DNA from: Ligustrum vulgare
Lineage: Eukaryota; Streptophyta; Magnoliopsida; Lamiales; Oleaceae
NCBI GenBank assembly: GCA_963555705.1
Contig: OY743176.1
Location: 38,672,497-38,736,496 of the forward strand
Length of the DNA: 64,000 nucleotides
Reading direction: 5' to 3'
Shown piece after piece: positions 44,888-57,494 of the stretch (positions within the stretch are counted from its first letter, which is position 1; every line of letters starts with the position of its first letter). The notes under the pieces were generated by a model. That model was not told the DNA's origin. It saw only the letters and a program-made list of their open reading frames with translations, and did not search any database. Position numbers and translations under genes: made by a program.

Positions 44888-45839
44888 TAATTAACCCCCT
44901 TGTTTCCTGATATATGAAACCTCATCTATATTTCCTCCTTCACAATCAGGAATTAAATACTATTTGATCATGGAGTTTAAATTATTTCTGCACGTAAAAA
45001 CTAGATGTCTTTTTTATTTCTTTATACAAAGATTAATATGGATACTTTATTTTCTGATCCTGAATATTTTTAATTTTGACCATTTAGGTTTGCTGCTATT
45101 TAATTTCTACTCCTCTCTTTATCTATGATACACATATACTATTACAATACAATTAAAGGGAAAATGGATTAGGTTAGAAAAATATACACGGCCACCAGAC
45201 AAAATTACTCTTCTCCAATGATGTGGGTGCGATCCACGTGTCTATTTGATGTAAGAAATTAATAGAATGAGATGTAATTTGGAATCATAGAGAAGATTTA
45301 CACAATTAATACAAAGGATAGGGACATTTTTTTGGCTAAATATCCGTATTCCATATTAGTTTCTCTCCGTATTTTTGATGTTATGCATTTTCTTGTACAT
45401 TAAGTTTTCACATAAGAATATAAACTATCACAGTTAATAAAAATAAGAAATCTAATTAACTGATGTTGCAAATATAATCAAACAATTAGACCATGCAAAT
45501 CACCTGAGACACGTATAACTCAATTATTTATTTTTAATATATATATTTGGAATTATCTTAGCTCGAAAATCCAAGTATACGATAAAATTTTATTGATATA
45601 CAAAAATTCAATTACAAGAGTGGACATTCAAACTTACCTCAACTCTTTACATGGCAATGAACTAACAAACAAACAAAGAAACAAAGCAAACTTAATCACA
45701 ACAGAACAATTATTAAGCCCCAAAGCAGCAAATAAGGACCTAAAACTGTATATCTAACAAGAAACTTAGCAGAAAATTACAAAAAACTTAAACAAATGAA
45801 TATATATCAGTTCTGTCGACAAAAAGAAGGTTCATCAGC

Positions 45840-46103
45840 TCAAAAAATTTCTTCATAGTTAAGTTTTCGAAAATTCACCATGCCCAACTTATCCATTCTA
45901 GCCTCCCCTTTACCAGTACCAGTGAACTCTTCAGCTGAGAATCTTCCCAACATTGGCGAGCCAGTGAACAACTTGTTCCCTTCACACCATATATGGGAGA
46001 AAACTACACCAGAATCACATTGGATGGATCTGATAGTTTCAAGAATATATTGGATATTTTTAATTATATTATCAGCACATTTAGTGGATTTCAGAAATAG
46101 CAA
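45840..46103 (-). pseudogene. RNase H-like domain remnant, second copy
   Basis: Same 87-aa frame as 19641-19904, duplicated with the surrounding block and unchanged in protein sequence as far as can be seen. Confidence 0.5.
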
Positions 46104-47369
46104 AAGAAATTAAATTATATTCTCAGCACATTTAGTTGATTTCAGAAATAGTAAAAGAAATTAAATTATATTCTCAGCACATTTAGTTGATTTCAGAAAT
46201 AGTGAAAGAAATTAACTTATTATCATAAGACTAAAATTTCGGGCAAAGAACGTGCATGCACTTAACAGCTTGCATTCCAATTTTTTACCCATTGCCTTGT
46301 GTTATAAAAGGATGAGTATTTACGGAATGGTTTTATACAGGATTCTCATGTACGCAATAAATGAGTTTTTACCGCAGGCAAAGCACGACATAAAAGGCAA
46401 ACTCTATTGTAGTGATATATTGACAAAGGTAGAAATTAAATGGCAGCTGGACAAAATTTTAAAATATTCAAGTTTCAGGAATGAATGATCTGTATTAATT
46501 ATATACAATTCGAACAATCAATTTCTTTCCTAGTATGATTGAGAAATATAATCAAATTCTTTCAAAGTGGGTGCAGAAGAATTATTCCGTGAACTCTTTC
46601 ATTCCAGCAATCACCATCCGAAGTTCAATAAGGAGAGGAATCAGAGTTTTTCTCAAAAGGTCACTGTTTTCACAGCAACATCATTCCAAGGGTCTTAATT
46701 TATTACATTCATGTACACGTAGCACCGGTGAAAGCTCTAAGAAGTAAGTATCCTCTTTAAACACCAAGAGCCAAATAATTCTAAAAATATCATTTTTCTC
46801 CCCTTTTTGCCTACTTTAGATTTACATGTGTTTGAGAAGTAAAATGAAATGAAAATTTGAAGTCAGAATTTTTCATTAAGTGAATTTATGATCTCGCAAC
46901 ATAACCCACATCATAAAAGTAAACTCTGTTGTAGTGATATACTGAAAAAGGTAGAAATTAATTAGCAGCTCAAGTCCGAGGAGTAAAGAATCCTCATTAA
47001 TTATGTAGCATTCTAACAATACAATTGTTGTCCATGAATGAAAGGGAAATATAATCCAGTTCAATGTGCGTACAAAAGAATTCATACATAAACCCGTTTC
47101 TCCCTGCAATCACCACTCGAGCTTCAATAGTGAATAGAATTGGAGTTCACTCAAAAGTTCGCTATTTTCAAAAGCAACATCATTCTAAGGGTCTTATTCG
47201 TTACTGTCTGGTGTTTGTACGTAGCACAGGTTAGAGCTCTCCAAGAAGCATGCATCTTCTTTAAATTGCCAGAGATTAATTTTCCGAAAAATTCACTCAT
47301 CCTTTTTCTCCTGTTTTAGATTTAATTAGTTGTGTTTTATAAAAACAATTGATAATGAAAGGAATGGTC

Positions 47370-49351
47370 ACTATTCTTGGGGGTGTCCCTCAAAAGAGAA
47401 AGAAGTTGAAGCAAGTCTCATGGAGCACAAGGAAGATACGGGGTAGCCAACTTTACTTCTTTCTTTCGAAAATGAAACTTGTAACGACCCGGGCCCACTT
47501 AATGGGCTATCCCGATCGTTAGATGATGATGTACTATCTTCACTGTACCAACATGAATCATTTTAGCATACTTCGTCTCACTCGCACGCTCCCTGAGAAA
47601 ACTTCTTAGGGGTAATTCATCATAGAATTGCTCCAAACCAAACACACTTAACTATGGAGTTTGTAACGATGAACTTCCAGAAAAGAAGATGCACCTTATT
47701 GGTATGAGTAGTATCTATCAAATCTTTTAAGCTTTTCTAGCCTTGGTATTACAATCACCCCCGTTAGACTCGCGACATCCTCGTAGCTCTTAAACCATCT
47801 GAGAATCTGTTGCATGCATTGGGATTCTAGAGGCGGCTCCTAAGGGTTCAAGAGATGGCTTCTGTCCTATGACATAGCACTTTATCCTGCATAGCACTTA
47901 GTTCTCGATTTTCAGCTGGCGCCGGCTCTGATACCATTTGTAACGACTCGGGTCCCACTTAACGGGCTCTCTCGACTTTAGATGATGACGTACTGTCCCC
48001 ACTGTACTAACATGAGTTTGAAACTTTTCAGTATGCTTTTTCCTCACTCGTATGCTCCTCGAAAAAACTTTCCAGTAGGTCACCCATCATAGAATTACTC
48101 CAAGCTCAGCACACTTAACTGTGGAGTTTTTAACGATAGACTTTCAAAAAAGAAGGTGCACCTTGCTTGTATGAGTATTACCTATGAAATCTTTTAAGCT
48201 TTCTTGGCCTTGGTGTTACAAAACTTATGGAGGAAAGAATTTATGGTATCTTGACAATGGGGTTAGCAATCACAAGACAAGCGATAAAAGCAAGTTCGCA
48301 GAGCTTGATACTAGTGTAAGTGGAAAGATACATCAACTGGATGTCAAATCTACTTTCCTAAATGGCTATCTCGAGAAGGAAGTTTACATTGAGCAGCTTG
48401 TGGGATATGTTGTTAAAGGCCAAGAAGATTGAGTGTTAAAGTTAAAAAAAGCTTTATACGGGCACAAGCAGGCGCCTAGAGTTTGGAATAGTCGGATCGA
48501 CATGTATTTCCAAGAAAATGATTTTACTAAATGATTGCATGAATATGCCCCTTATGTGAAGAAGCATCTTTTATTTGTTTGTATCTATGTGGATGATCTT
48601 ATTTTCAGAGGAACTAATCCAAAAATGTTTGAAGATTTTAAAGATGCAATGGCTCATGAGTTCGAGATGAGTAACCTGAGTTTGATGTCCTACTATTTGG
48701 GGATCGAAGTAAATCAATTGAAGGATGGTATTTTCATCAGTCTGGAAAGCTAAGCAAAGGTGGTGCTCAAAAGATTCAATACGCTGGATTGCAAGTCTGT
48801 CAATACTCCTATGGAGTGTGGAACAAAATTGTCCAAGATGTATAATCAAAAAAAGTGTGGATACAACTCTGTCCAAAAGCCTAGTGGGAAGTTTAAGATA
48901 TTTAACTTGTACAAGACCTGACATCTTGTTTGCAGTTGGGCTAGTAAGTCGTTTTATGGAAATGCCTTCTGAATCTCATATGAAGGCAGCCAAGAGAATC
49001 CTTCGTTATCTCAAAGGTACTCTTGATTATGGGATCTTTTATTCGTCTTCTAAAGAATTTAGGCTGGCAGACTATTGTGACAGTGATTTTGCTGGTGCTA
49101 TCGATGATAGAAAGAGTACAACTGGTTTTGTGTTTTTCATGGGAAATAATCCCATTCCATGGTGTTCTAAGAAACAACCCATCGTTACTCTATCGAAATG
49201 TGAATCTGAATATGTTTCCACTACATTTTGTGCTTGCCATGCCATTTGGTTAAGGAGATTACTAAAAGAGATCTGTTTAGAACAAATAGAAGCTACCAAG
49301 ATCATGATTGACAACAAATCTGCTCAAGCTTTGGCAAAGAATCTGGTATTT
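47370..49351 (+). pseudogene. Copia gag/pol remnant, second copy
   Basis: Duplicate of 21170-31958 without the 8.8-kb insertion. The left gag end (47395-47479) and right pol part (48221-49351) are separated only by the TRIM. It shows LWYLDNGVSNH, HQLDVKSTFLNG, CIYVDDLIF, DRKSTTGFVFFMG and DNKSAQALAKN with the same stops as copy 1. It is cut at TATTT (49347-49351) by a newer copia LTR. Confidence 0.88.
47480..48220 (-). mobile_element. TRIM element, copy 2 (intact, 741 bp)
   Basis: LTRs of 274 bp (47480-47753) and 282 bp (47939-48220), a 185-bp interior with a Met-tRNA primer-binding site (47925-47936), and AAACT target duplication on both sides. This copy shows the uninterrupted target (ccttggtattacaa) of the 8.8-kb element in copy 1. 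Confidence 0.88.
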
Positions 49352-49835
49352 TGTGGGATTATTGGCTTAGAACCAAACAAACAAGCCCTTAGAAATGCTA
49401 TCTTGTTTAACATAAACTTGTGTTGCATTTCGAGAATTACTTAAAGTAATCGGGGGCAAAAATAAAAAGGGGCTTACGACCGTTAAAACCAATTGGGAAA
49501 TAATTTTTAGTAATTGCATAAATTTGTTAAAATGCTTTTTAAAAGTGAATTTTGGACTTGGGTATTTTTTATAAAAGGTGCAACAAGTTTTTAAAGAGGT
49601 GGTGCATATTTCTCTCGAAAAGAGTTTTTTCTAGTTTTCTCTCAAAAATATAACTTGTGGTTTTTTCTTCAAAAGAGGGTCAAGAAAAAGTTTATCTTCT
49701 TGATTGAATTGAGAGTGCATGATTTTGTTTTTCTCATTGGTATGGTCGTGAGCCTACATTTCGGTCGGTATCGAATTCATTATTTTGGCGTTCTTGGTGT
49801 TCTTGATTTTGGAAATCAAGGTAAAGATCCTACAG

Positions 49836-49847
49836 TGGTATCAGAGC
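49836..49847 (+). promoter_or_regulatory. Primer-binding site of the younger copia
   Basis: TGGTATCAGAGC directly after the LTR edge CTACA plus one base. Confidence 0.9.
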
Positions 49848-51002
49848 GAGGATGAATTACCAAGAAAATCAAAAGAAATTGAAAGCCGTGAAAGCAAGAC
49901 TCGGTGGAACACTAACCGAAGGTAGAGAGGAGAAGAATAACTGAGTCACCGTCCAAAAAATTGCAAGATCCAGTGAAGCCAGGCGGACGAAAAATCAGTA
50001 GAGGTGACCGTGCTGTGAAGAGGCTCTGATTGAAGGTAGAGAAATCTATTAAAGCCAGTAGAAAACCGCTGGAAGAAGAGCAGAGACCGAAGAGAGAAGA
50101 AGCTTGTGACCGGAAGCAAGAAGAATAGTTTCTGCCATTTCATCTCATCTCCGGCCAATCAACCGGAGAAATAACACTACCAGCAGGACCGCACGGTGGA
50201 GGAGGTCTTTCTACCGGAATCTGGTCAGAAATCGACGGCTGGCAGCGACGATTTGGCCGGAAATAGTAAAGTTCAACCGGAGCTAAAAACTGAAATTCCC
50301 GCCGGTAGGGAACTCCGATTGAGAAACGGTTTGCGCCATTGGACTCGTGATGGAGAGGAGAATCTTGTGGTGTGTCGGGCAAAATTTTTCGGCGACGGCG
50401 ACGGCGGCAGGCGGAGGTTTCCGGCGGCGACGGTGTTTTCCGGCGAGGCTCTGGAGACAATTTTTGACAGTTTGTTCTAAAGGACCTGCAGAGTCCATAT
50501 TCGAAGTCCGTTTCATGAAATTCAATTTGAATATTGGCTGAGGTTTGCAAATGGTTTTTTGCATGAGTGTTTAGTTTGATTTTTTGAGATTGAACTGTGC
50601 ATTGAAGACTCCTATTGTAGTTGTACGAACATTTAGGATAATTTCTGAGTTCGGGGTTTTGTGAATAAACCGGGGAAGGGCTAGAAGTTGGGTATTCCTC
50701 GAGGTTCGGGTTTGACAAGATTAGGTTTTAATCTTGGGTGTATTGAATTTTACAAGATTAGGTATTAATCTTGGGTTTGATAGGAGGTCTTCTTGCTGAT
50801 TTGACATGAGAATTATATTCACGGGGATATTTTGACAAGATTAGGTGTTAATCTTGGGGGTATGCAAGGTTACAAGATTAGGTGTTAATCTTGGGTAAAT
50901 TCTGCATTGTGTACCGGTTTTGTTGCTGTGGTTATTGTTACTTGCTGGAATTTGCAAGGGGAGTGATAAGTATCATTCGGTGAGCAACGGTGTTTTTGAA
51001 CA
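49848..51002 (+). other. Copia leader with four short hairpin repeats
   Basis: GC-richer than its surroundings and without a recognised protein. The open frames on both strands (50140-50718 and others) reflect that composition. Between 50718 and 50897 the palindrome-like unit CAAGATTAGGTNTTAATCTTG occurs four times, each able to form an 8-bp stem. Confidence 0.6.
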
Positions 51003-51231
51003 ATGGTTTCAAGAATGGGATCTAGGGTCGAGCTGGAGAAGTTCGATGGTAAAGGGGATTTCTCCCTTTGGAAGAAGAAAATGAAAGCAGTATTGGTGCA
51101 ACAAAGGGTTGCAAAGGCATTGGAGGAACAATCCGAATGGCCGGAGGCATTATTAGCCAAAGATGATGAAGTAGCTGAAATTCAAGAAGTGGCATATAGT
51201 ACTCTGATTCTTCATCTTTTTCTAAAAAGAT
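51003..51231 (+). pseudogene. Copia gag, N-terminal fragment
   Basis: Starts MVSRMGSRVELEKFDGKGDF and continues SLWKKKMKAVLVQQ, the usual copia gag beginning (a KFDG..FSLWK..M..LVQQ pattern), then EIQEVAYSTLILHL. The frame leaves gag-like sequence at about 51220, where the element is truncated. Confidence 0.85.
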
Positions 51232-52679
51232 TTCCAATAAAATATATTTAAGAGCATTATACAAAACTCAAATCCATGATGATTCGGTAATTGTTATTAA
51301 GGTTGTATCAACTCATTGAATTTTAGTTTTGCATATACTTTGATGAGTGTTAGTTTGATAGCCTGGGGTAAAATGAGTGACTTCGTGATGGCAATTTTTG
51401 AAAATTTTAAACTGCTACTTAAATTTAACCCCACGTGTTATTTGCATAGGAGGAAATTCGAATTTACACAAAGTTACCAGGTTTTGTTAGACGTGCTAGA
51501 TATATGATAGTAATTAAATAAAATTCAAGAGTTGTAGTTGTAATCTTAAAAAATTAAGATACATAGTGAGTTTAAATAAAAAAATATTTCATTTTTTTTT
51601 TAGTTCGTAACTGAAAAATACATTACTAATTTGATAATTAATTCAGTATAATTGGGTCAAAAAATTTATAAGTTATTGGACTAAGTCGTTTATGTATATA
51701 TCAACATTTCCTCTAAGCATCGAAATTCGTAATTCGTAAGAGGTCGATATGTATGGGATTAATTCGCACATTGCATTGGGGTTCTTTAGAATTCTTTCTC
51801 TCTTAATAAATTCTAGTCTCTGTGTGTCTTTTTGCTTTCCAAGTTCACGGTAGTCAATTGTCTAACTTTTGTTAATTTTATAAGTTTCTCACATTTTTTT
51901 CTTTGTTTTTCAAAGTAATTTAAGAATTTTCCAGTGAAATCTTGAAATGGAGAAACCCTGAATTTTCTTTGTTATTTTCCATCATATATCTTTTTTGAAT
52001 GATCATTTACTATTTTTTTTCTATACAAAAATACCACTTGTGTGGTTAATTTTGTATAATGAAAAATAACAACAGAAACCAATTTGAATTTTATATTTCG
52101 AAGTGAGGAAACTGACAATTTCTGTTAATTTTATTAATAAAATAAAATCTTTGATAAGTTAAGGTTCTTGATTTGTGATGCAAAATCCTTCCCGGGTAAT
52201 ACTCGAGATAACCTCCGACAAAGAGGCCTGCTTTGGAGAGACTAGAAAAGAAGGCTGTGACGACGGTTGAGATGTTGCAGATAATGGTTTGTTATCGAAG
52301 TTATTGGCTGAGGTGGAGGTGGAGGTAAATGCATATGATTTCGAAGAAATAATGGTTGTTACACATGGTACTCCAAACCCTAAAGAATCAAACATTCCCC
52401 GTTTGAACCTGGTTTCAGAATTCTGATGACGATGAATGTATAATTCTGGATGACAGCTGGGATAAGCTGCTGGCAGTTGAAGCACATCATCTCGTAGTAT
52501 TCAAGTTTCTGTTTATCATTCCATGGTTTTGAATGTTACATAATGTTTCAGCAACAAGAAATTCGAAAGAAAATGTGTTAAAACAACCAGTCATAAACTC
52601 GTGTTTATGAACAATCGTACAATTTCTTATTATTTTTCCAGAGGCCAATATATATAGAATTTTACATATATGTTAAGGA
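51232..52679 (+). repeat. 1.4-kb tandem gene-fragment repeat, unit 1
   Basis: Nearly the same sequence as 52763-54152. It includes about 900 bp of AT-rich, promoter-like DNA and then coding-like sequence from ATG at 52178. The two units are separated by 83 bp. Unit 2 lacks ~60 bp (around the ttgataattaattcag stretch of unit 1). Confidence 0.85.
52178..52500 (+). pseudogene. N-terminal fragment resembling RPM1-interacting protein 13, unit 1
   Basis: The plus strand reads MQNPSRVILEITSDKEACFG then ETRKEGCDDG and a stop. It continues in frame NGLLSKLLAEVEVEVNAYD, EEIMVVTHGTPNPKESNI, and after a second break DDDECIILDDSWDKLLAVEA. The order (acidic start with SD.E, a LLSKLL helix, then D-D-D-x-C-x-I-L-D) resembles the N-terminal half of RIN13-like plant proteins, nuclear partners of the RPM1 immune receptor. 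The conserved C-terminal Cys/His region is absent. Stops make it a pseudogene. Family assignment is tentative. Confidence 0.4.
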
Positions 52680-52762
52680 ATAGATTGGATTGAACACGTG
52701 CCTTTGCAGTTGTAACAGGAATAAAAAGTAGTAATTAAGAAGAAGAATCTCATAGAATTTTT

Positions 52763-54152
52763 TTCCAATAAAATATATTTAAGAGCATTATACAAAACTC
52801 AAATCCATGATGACTCAGTAATTGTTATTAAGGTTGTATCAACTCATTGAATTTTAGTTTTGCATATACTTTGATGTGTGTTTGTTTGATAACATGGGGT
52901 CAAATGAGTGACTTCGTGATGGAAATTTTCGAAAATATTAAACCGGTACTTAAATTTAACCCCCTCATGTTATTTCCATAGGAGGAAAGTCGAAATTACG
53001 CAAAGTTACCAGGTTTTGTTTGACAAGCTAGATATATCACAGTAATTAAATAAAATTCTAGAGTTTTAGTTGTAATCTTAAAAAATTAAGATACATAGTG
53101 AGTTTAAATAAAAAAAAATTTCATTTTTTTTTCCAGTTCACAACTGAAAGATACATTACTGACTAAGTCGATTATGTATATATCAACATTTCCTCTAAGC
53201 ATCGAAATTCGTAATTCGTAAGAGGTCGATATGTACGGGATTAATTCGGACGTTGCATTGGGGTTCTTTAGAATTCTTTCTCTCTTAATAAATTCTAGTC
53301 TTTGTGTGTCTTTTTGCTTTCCAAGTTCACGGTAGTCAATTGTCTAACTTTTGTTAATTTTATAAGTTTCTCACATTTTTTTCTTTGTTTTTCAAAGTAA
53401 TTTAAGAATTTTCCAGTGAAATCTTGAAATAGAGAAACCCTGAATTTTCTTTGTTATTTTCCATCATATATCTTTTTTGAATGATCATTTACTATTTTTT
53501 TCTGTACAAAAATACCACTTGTGTGGTTAATTTTGTATAATGAAAAATAACAATAGCAACCAATTTGAATTTTATATTTCTAAGTGAGGAAACTGACAAT
53601 TTCTGTTAATTTTATTAATAAAATAAAATCTTTGATAAGTTAAGGTTCTTGATTTGTGATGGAAAATCCTTCCCCGGTAATACTCGAGGTAACCTCCGAC
53701 AAAGAGGCCTGCTTTGGAGAGACTAGAAAAGAAGGCTGTGACGACGGTTGAGATGTTGCAGATAATGGTTTGTTATCGAAGTTATTGGCTCAGGTGGAGG
53801 TAAATGCATATGATTCCGAAGAAATAATGGTTGTTACACATGGTATTCCAAACCCTAAAGAATCAAACATTCCCCGTTTGAACCTGGTTTCAGAATTCTG
53901 AAGACGATGACTGTATAATTCTGGATGACAGCCGGGATAAGCTGCTGGCAGTTGAAGCACATCATCTCGTAGTATTCAAGTGCCTGTTTATCATTCCATG
54001 GTTTTGAATGTTACATAATGTTTCAGCAACAACAAATTCGAAAGAAAATGTGTTAAAACAACCAGTCATAAACTCGTGTTTATGAACAATCGTACAATTT
54101 CTTGTTATTTTTCCAGAGGCCAATATATATAGAATTTTACATATATGTTAAG
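52763..54152 (+). repeat. 1.4-kb tandem gene-fragment repeat, unit 2
   Basis: Second unit of the pair, with ATG at 53659. It ends where inverted backbone sequence begins (tcttcattcgtttttacttctc). Confidence 0.85.
53659..53995 (+). pseudogene. N-terminal fragment resembling RPM1-interacting protein 13, unit 2
   Basis: Same fragment as unit 1 with MENPSPVILEVTSDKEACFG at the start, a six-base shorter GAGGTG run, and its own substitutions. It has the same stop after GCDDG, so that defect pre-dates the duplication. Confidence 0.4.
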
Positions 54153-57144
54153 AAATCTTCATTCGTTTTTACTTCTCAAACATAACCAAATCTAATTTAG
54201 GCAAAAAAAAAACAGATGATCTTGCAGTTTAAAGAAGATGCATGCTTCTACGAGCTTTCAACCGCGTTATGTACCCCAGACTATAACCAAGTAAGCTGAC
54301 TCTTAAACTGATGTTGCTGTAAAAACAGTGAACTGATGACTAATCTCTGATTCCCTTCCCTATTGAAATTCGGGTGGTGGCTGCAGGAAGAAAAGGGTTT
54401 TTCGAGGAATTGTTTTGCACGTGCGTTGAAAGAACCGGATTATATTTCCTACCATTCAAGGACAACGATTGTATTGCCAGGATTGTACACGATTAAAAAA
54501 GACTATTTATTCCTGAAAATTGAATATTTTTTAACTTCAATGGCTGCCATTTAATTTCTAATTAACTTTTTCAATATCAATATATCATTACAACCGAGTT
54601 TGCATTTTATGGCGTTCATTGCTTGCTGCAAGAGCTTAACTTTTCTAAAAACAAAAAAAATTTATAACTACTAATTTTCATGATTTTTACTTCTCAAGCA
54701 CAAGTACATCTAAAGTAGGCTAAAATAAAGAAATAAATATATTAAAAGATTGATTTTTTTGAAAAGTTAATCTCTTGCAATTTAAAGAAGATGCATGCTT
54801 CTTCGAGCTTTTTCCAGTGCTACGTACACGAGACAGTAACGAATAAGACCCTTAAAATGATGTTTCAGTGAAAATAGCGAACTTTTGTGTAAACTCCGAT
54901 TCTATTCCTTATTGAAGCTTGAGTTGTGATTGCAGGTAGAAAATGGTTTACTGACGAATTCTTTTGTACCCACATAGAAGAACTGGATTATATTTCCCTT
55001 TCATTCAAGGTGAACAATTGCATTGTTTGATTAATTCTACATAATTAATGAGGATTCGTTGCTCCTGGAACATGAATATTTTATAATTTGACCAGCTGCT
55101 AATTAAATTTTGCCCTTATCAATATATCACTACAACAGAGTTTATTTTTTATGACTCCTGTTGTGCGTGGCGAGAGCGTTAACTTTAAAAAAAATAAAAA
55201 ATAAAAACATCTGATACCTATACCTGAAAGTAACAAAATAAGACCCTTAAAATGACGTTTCTGTGAAAAACTCTTATTCCTTCCACTATTGAACCTCGGA
55301 TGGTGATTGCTGGTGGGTGAAGAACTCTTTTGCACTTAATTTGAAACAATTTGATTATTTTTCCCAATCATTCGGGGATTGATTGTTGGAATTGTAAATA
55401 ATCAATACAGACTATTTATTCCTGAAATTAGAATATTTTACAATTTTGCCAAGTTGCCATTTAATTTCTACCATTGTCAATATATCACAACAATAAAGTT
55501 TGCTTTTATGGCGCGCATTGCGTGCTGTAAATTGCCCTTTATGCGTACATGATAATCCCGTATAAAGCCATTCCACAAATACTCATGTTTTTATACAGAA
55601 CACAATGCAGTGGGTAAAAAATTGGAATGCAAGCACTTAAGTGTGCATGTTCTTTGCCTGAAATTATTGTTTTACGATAATAAGTTATTTTCTTTTACTA
55701 TTTCTGAATCCAGTAAATATGTTATAATATAATTAAAAATATGTTATTGAGTTCGACGTGTTTTTCAGGTTATTTGCATGGTCTAACGGTGTTAATTAGA
55801 TTTCTTATCTATACTAACTGTGATATAGTTTATATTCATATGTGAAAAGCTAACGTACAAGAAATGCATAACATCAAAAATACAGAGAGAAACTATATTT
55901 AGCAAAAAAATGTCCCTATCATTTGTATTAATTATGTAAATCTTCTCTAAAATATTTCAAATTACATCTCATTCTATTAATTTCTTCCATCAAATAGACA
56001 CGTGGATCGCACTCACACCATTGGAGGAAGAGTAATTTTTTCTAGTGGCCGTGTATATTTTTCTTGCCTAATCCATTTTCCCTTTAATTGAATTGTAATA
56101 GTATATGTATATCATATGTAAGAGATGAGTAGAAATTAAATAGCAGCAAACCTAAATTGTCAAAATTAAAAATATTCAAGATTAGTAAATAAAGTATTGA
56201 TATTAGTCTTTATATAAAGAAATAAACCAGACTTCAAGTTAGCACAGAACATCCCTGCATCATTGCACGTATGGTGCTTGTTTTAAGGTTCTGGAATACT
56301 GAATTCGGGAGGGTTTCGGTCGAGAGTGCAAAGCACTATTTTCGAATTGCTTCTCATTGGCTGAGTTGAAAGTTTATTGGGGGTCTCCAGGTTCATTTGA
56401 ACTGATTGACCTTCATTAGTATAAAATTGTTGATGAAAAACCGTTGGACTTGAGGTACCAAGGATAGTTTTTTTTTTTTTTGCTTAACCCTACAAAAAAA
56501 AGGATCTTAAATGCTATGATGTAAAGCATCTTTTGATGATTTAAATTTTTGTGTCTTCCTGAGTTTTGAGTTTTCTTGCTCCAAACATTTTGCTTACATT
56601 TGATATGCGAAAAAAAGGTATACCTTTTCCCTAGTATCTCAAAGATATAGAGCAGAAAATTATCGAATACAAACATCATCAATCAAATCTTATATCCTAC
56701 CTTAAATGTTTGTTTTATATTCTTATTAGTATAGTGATATAGTTTATTATTTCCATTGATATATGGAATATATGAATCCCTACTATTGCAAAAATACATA
56801 GATGGGTCAATTAAAAAAATCATTATGACTTCAAATTTTCATTTGTTTTATTTCTCAATCACAAGCAAATCTAAAGTAGGCAAAAAAAAAAAGATGGTCT
56901 TGCAGTTTTAGAAGATGCATGCTTCTTCGATCTTTCGACGGAACAACGTACACAAGACCATGCGACAAGAGCTTAACTTGAAAAAAAGAAAAAAAAAAAA
57001 AAAAGCATTTTAACTTAAAATTATCAATTTTATCTTTTTAATTTTTATTTGTTTTTATGTATCAAATGCAAGTAAATCTAAAACTGGCGAAAAAAGATGA
57101 GTGAATTTTACGCAAAGTAAATCTCCAGGAATTTAAAGAAGATG
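54153..57144 (-). repeat. Backbone repeat, inverted copy
   Basis: The reverse complement matches 17690-20300 with more divergence than copies 1 and 4 show to each other. 54190-55500 holds four diverged ~400-bp blocks, 55500-56200 matches 18900-20290, 56230-56430 is the inverted exon-like fragment, and 56690 is the MITE-free site. The RNase H remnant is missing. The copy continues at 62511-62760 beyond a CACTA element. Confidence 0.8.
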
Positions 57145-57470
57145 CACTAGTACAGAAAGTGGAAAAGGCGTCGGTTGTAAAAGGGCATAGGCGTCGGTTG
57201 TAGGGGCGACGCCTATGACGCAGACGCCTAAAGTTTTTACTTTAGGCGTCGGTTGTAAACCGACGCTTAAAGTTCTACTTTATGCGTCGGTTTTTTAATA
57301 ACCGACGCTTTAAGTTTTAAAAAATAAATAAATAAACACTTTAGGCGTCGGTTCAAACTTTAGAACCGACGCATAAAGTCTAACTTTAGGCGTCGATTTT
57401 TAATAAACCGACGCATAAAGTCTAACTTTAGGCGTCGGTTATAAGTTTGAACCGACGCCTAAAGTGGTCA
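57145..57470. repeat. CACTA subterminal hairpin repeats, left side
   Basis: Units (T)TTAGGCGTCGGTT..AACCGACGC(C/T)TAAAG alternate in orientation about every 30-45 bp, forming four or five hairpins. Confidence 0.9.
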
Positions 57471-57494
57471 TATTTTTTTTTTTTCCTTCCCCGT

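Larger units (their letters stand above)
43325..47370 (+). repeat. Backbone repeat, copy 4 (in segmental duplication copy 2)
   Basis: Same order of parts as 17150-21170: ~400-bp related blocks, the MITE, the exon-like fragment, the RNase H remnant and two further ~400-bp blocks. No other gene is seen. Confidence 0.85.
38459..49351 (+). repeat. Large segmental duplication, copy 2 (contains the gypsy element)
   Basis: Matches 16597-31958. It starts inside what was the right end of the CACTA element (about 345 bp of it, through 38803) and runs through backbone, copia remnant and TRIM to 49351, where a newer copia LTR begins. The gypsy element (39015-43324) is inserted only here. Differences from copy 1 are single bases and small indels. 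Confidence 0.9.
49352..51231 (+). mobile_element. Younger Ty1/copia element, 5' part only
   Basis: An LTR (49352-49834, TGTGGGATTATT...GATCCTACA) is followed one base later by a Met-tRNA primer-binding site (49836-49847), a 1.15-kb leader and the start of gag at 51003. It inserted into the older copia remnant after TATTT. The 3' part is missing: at about 51231 the gag frame runs into the RIN13-like repeat, so a deletion or rearrangement removed the rest. Confidence 0.85.

Noticed and set aside
50140..50718. 192-aa minus-strand open frame in the copia leader
   Set aside because: Lies antisense in a GC-rich leader, has no domain and ends at no logical boundary; the sense-strand copia structure explains the region.
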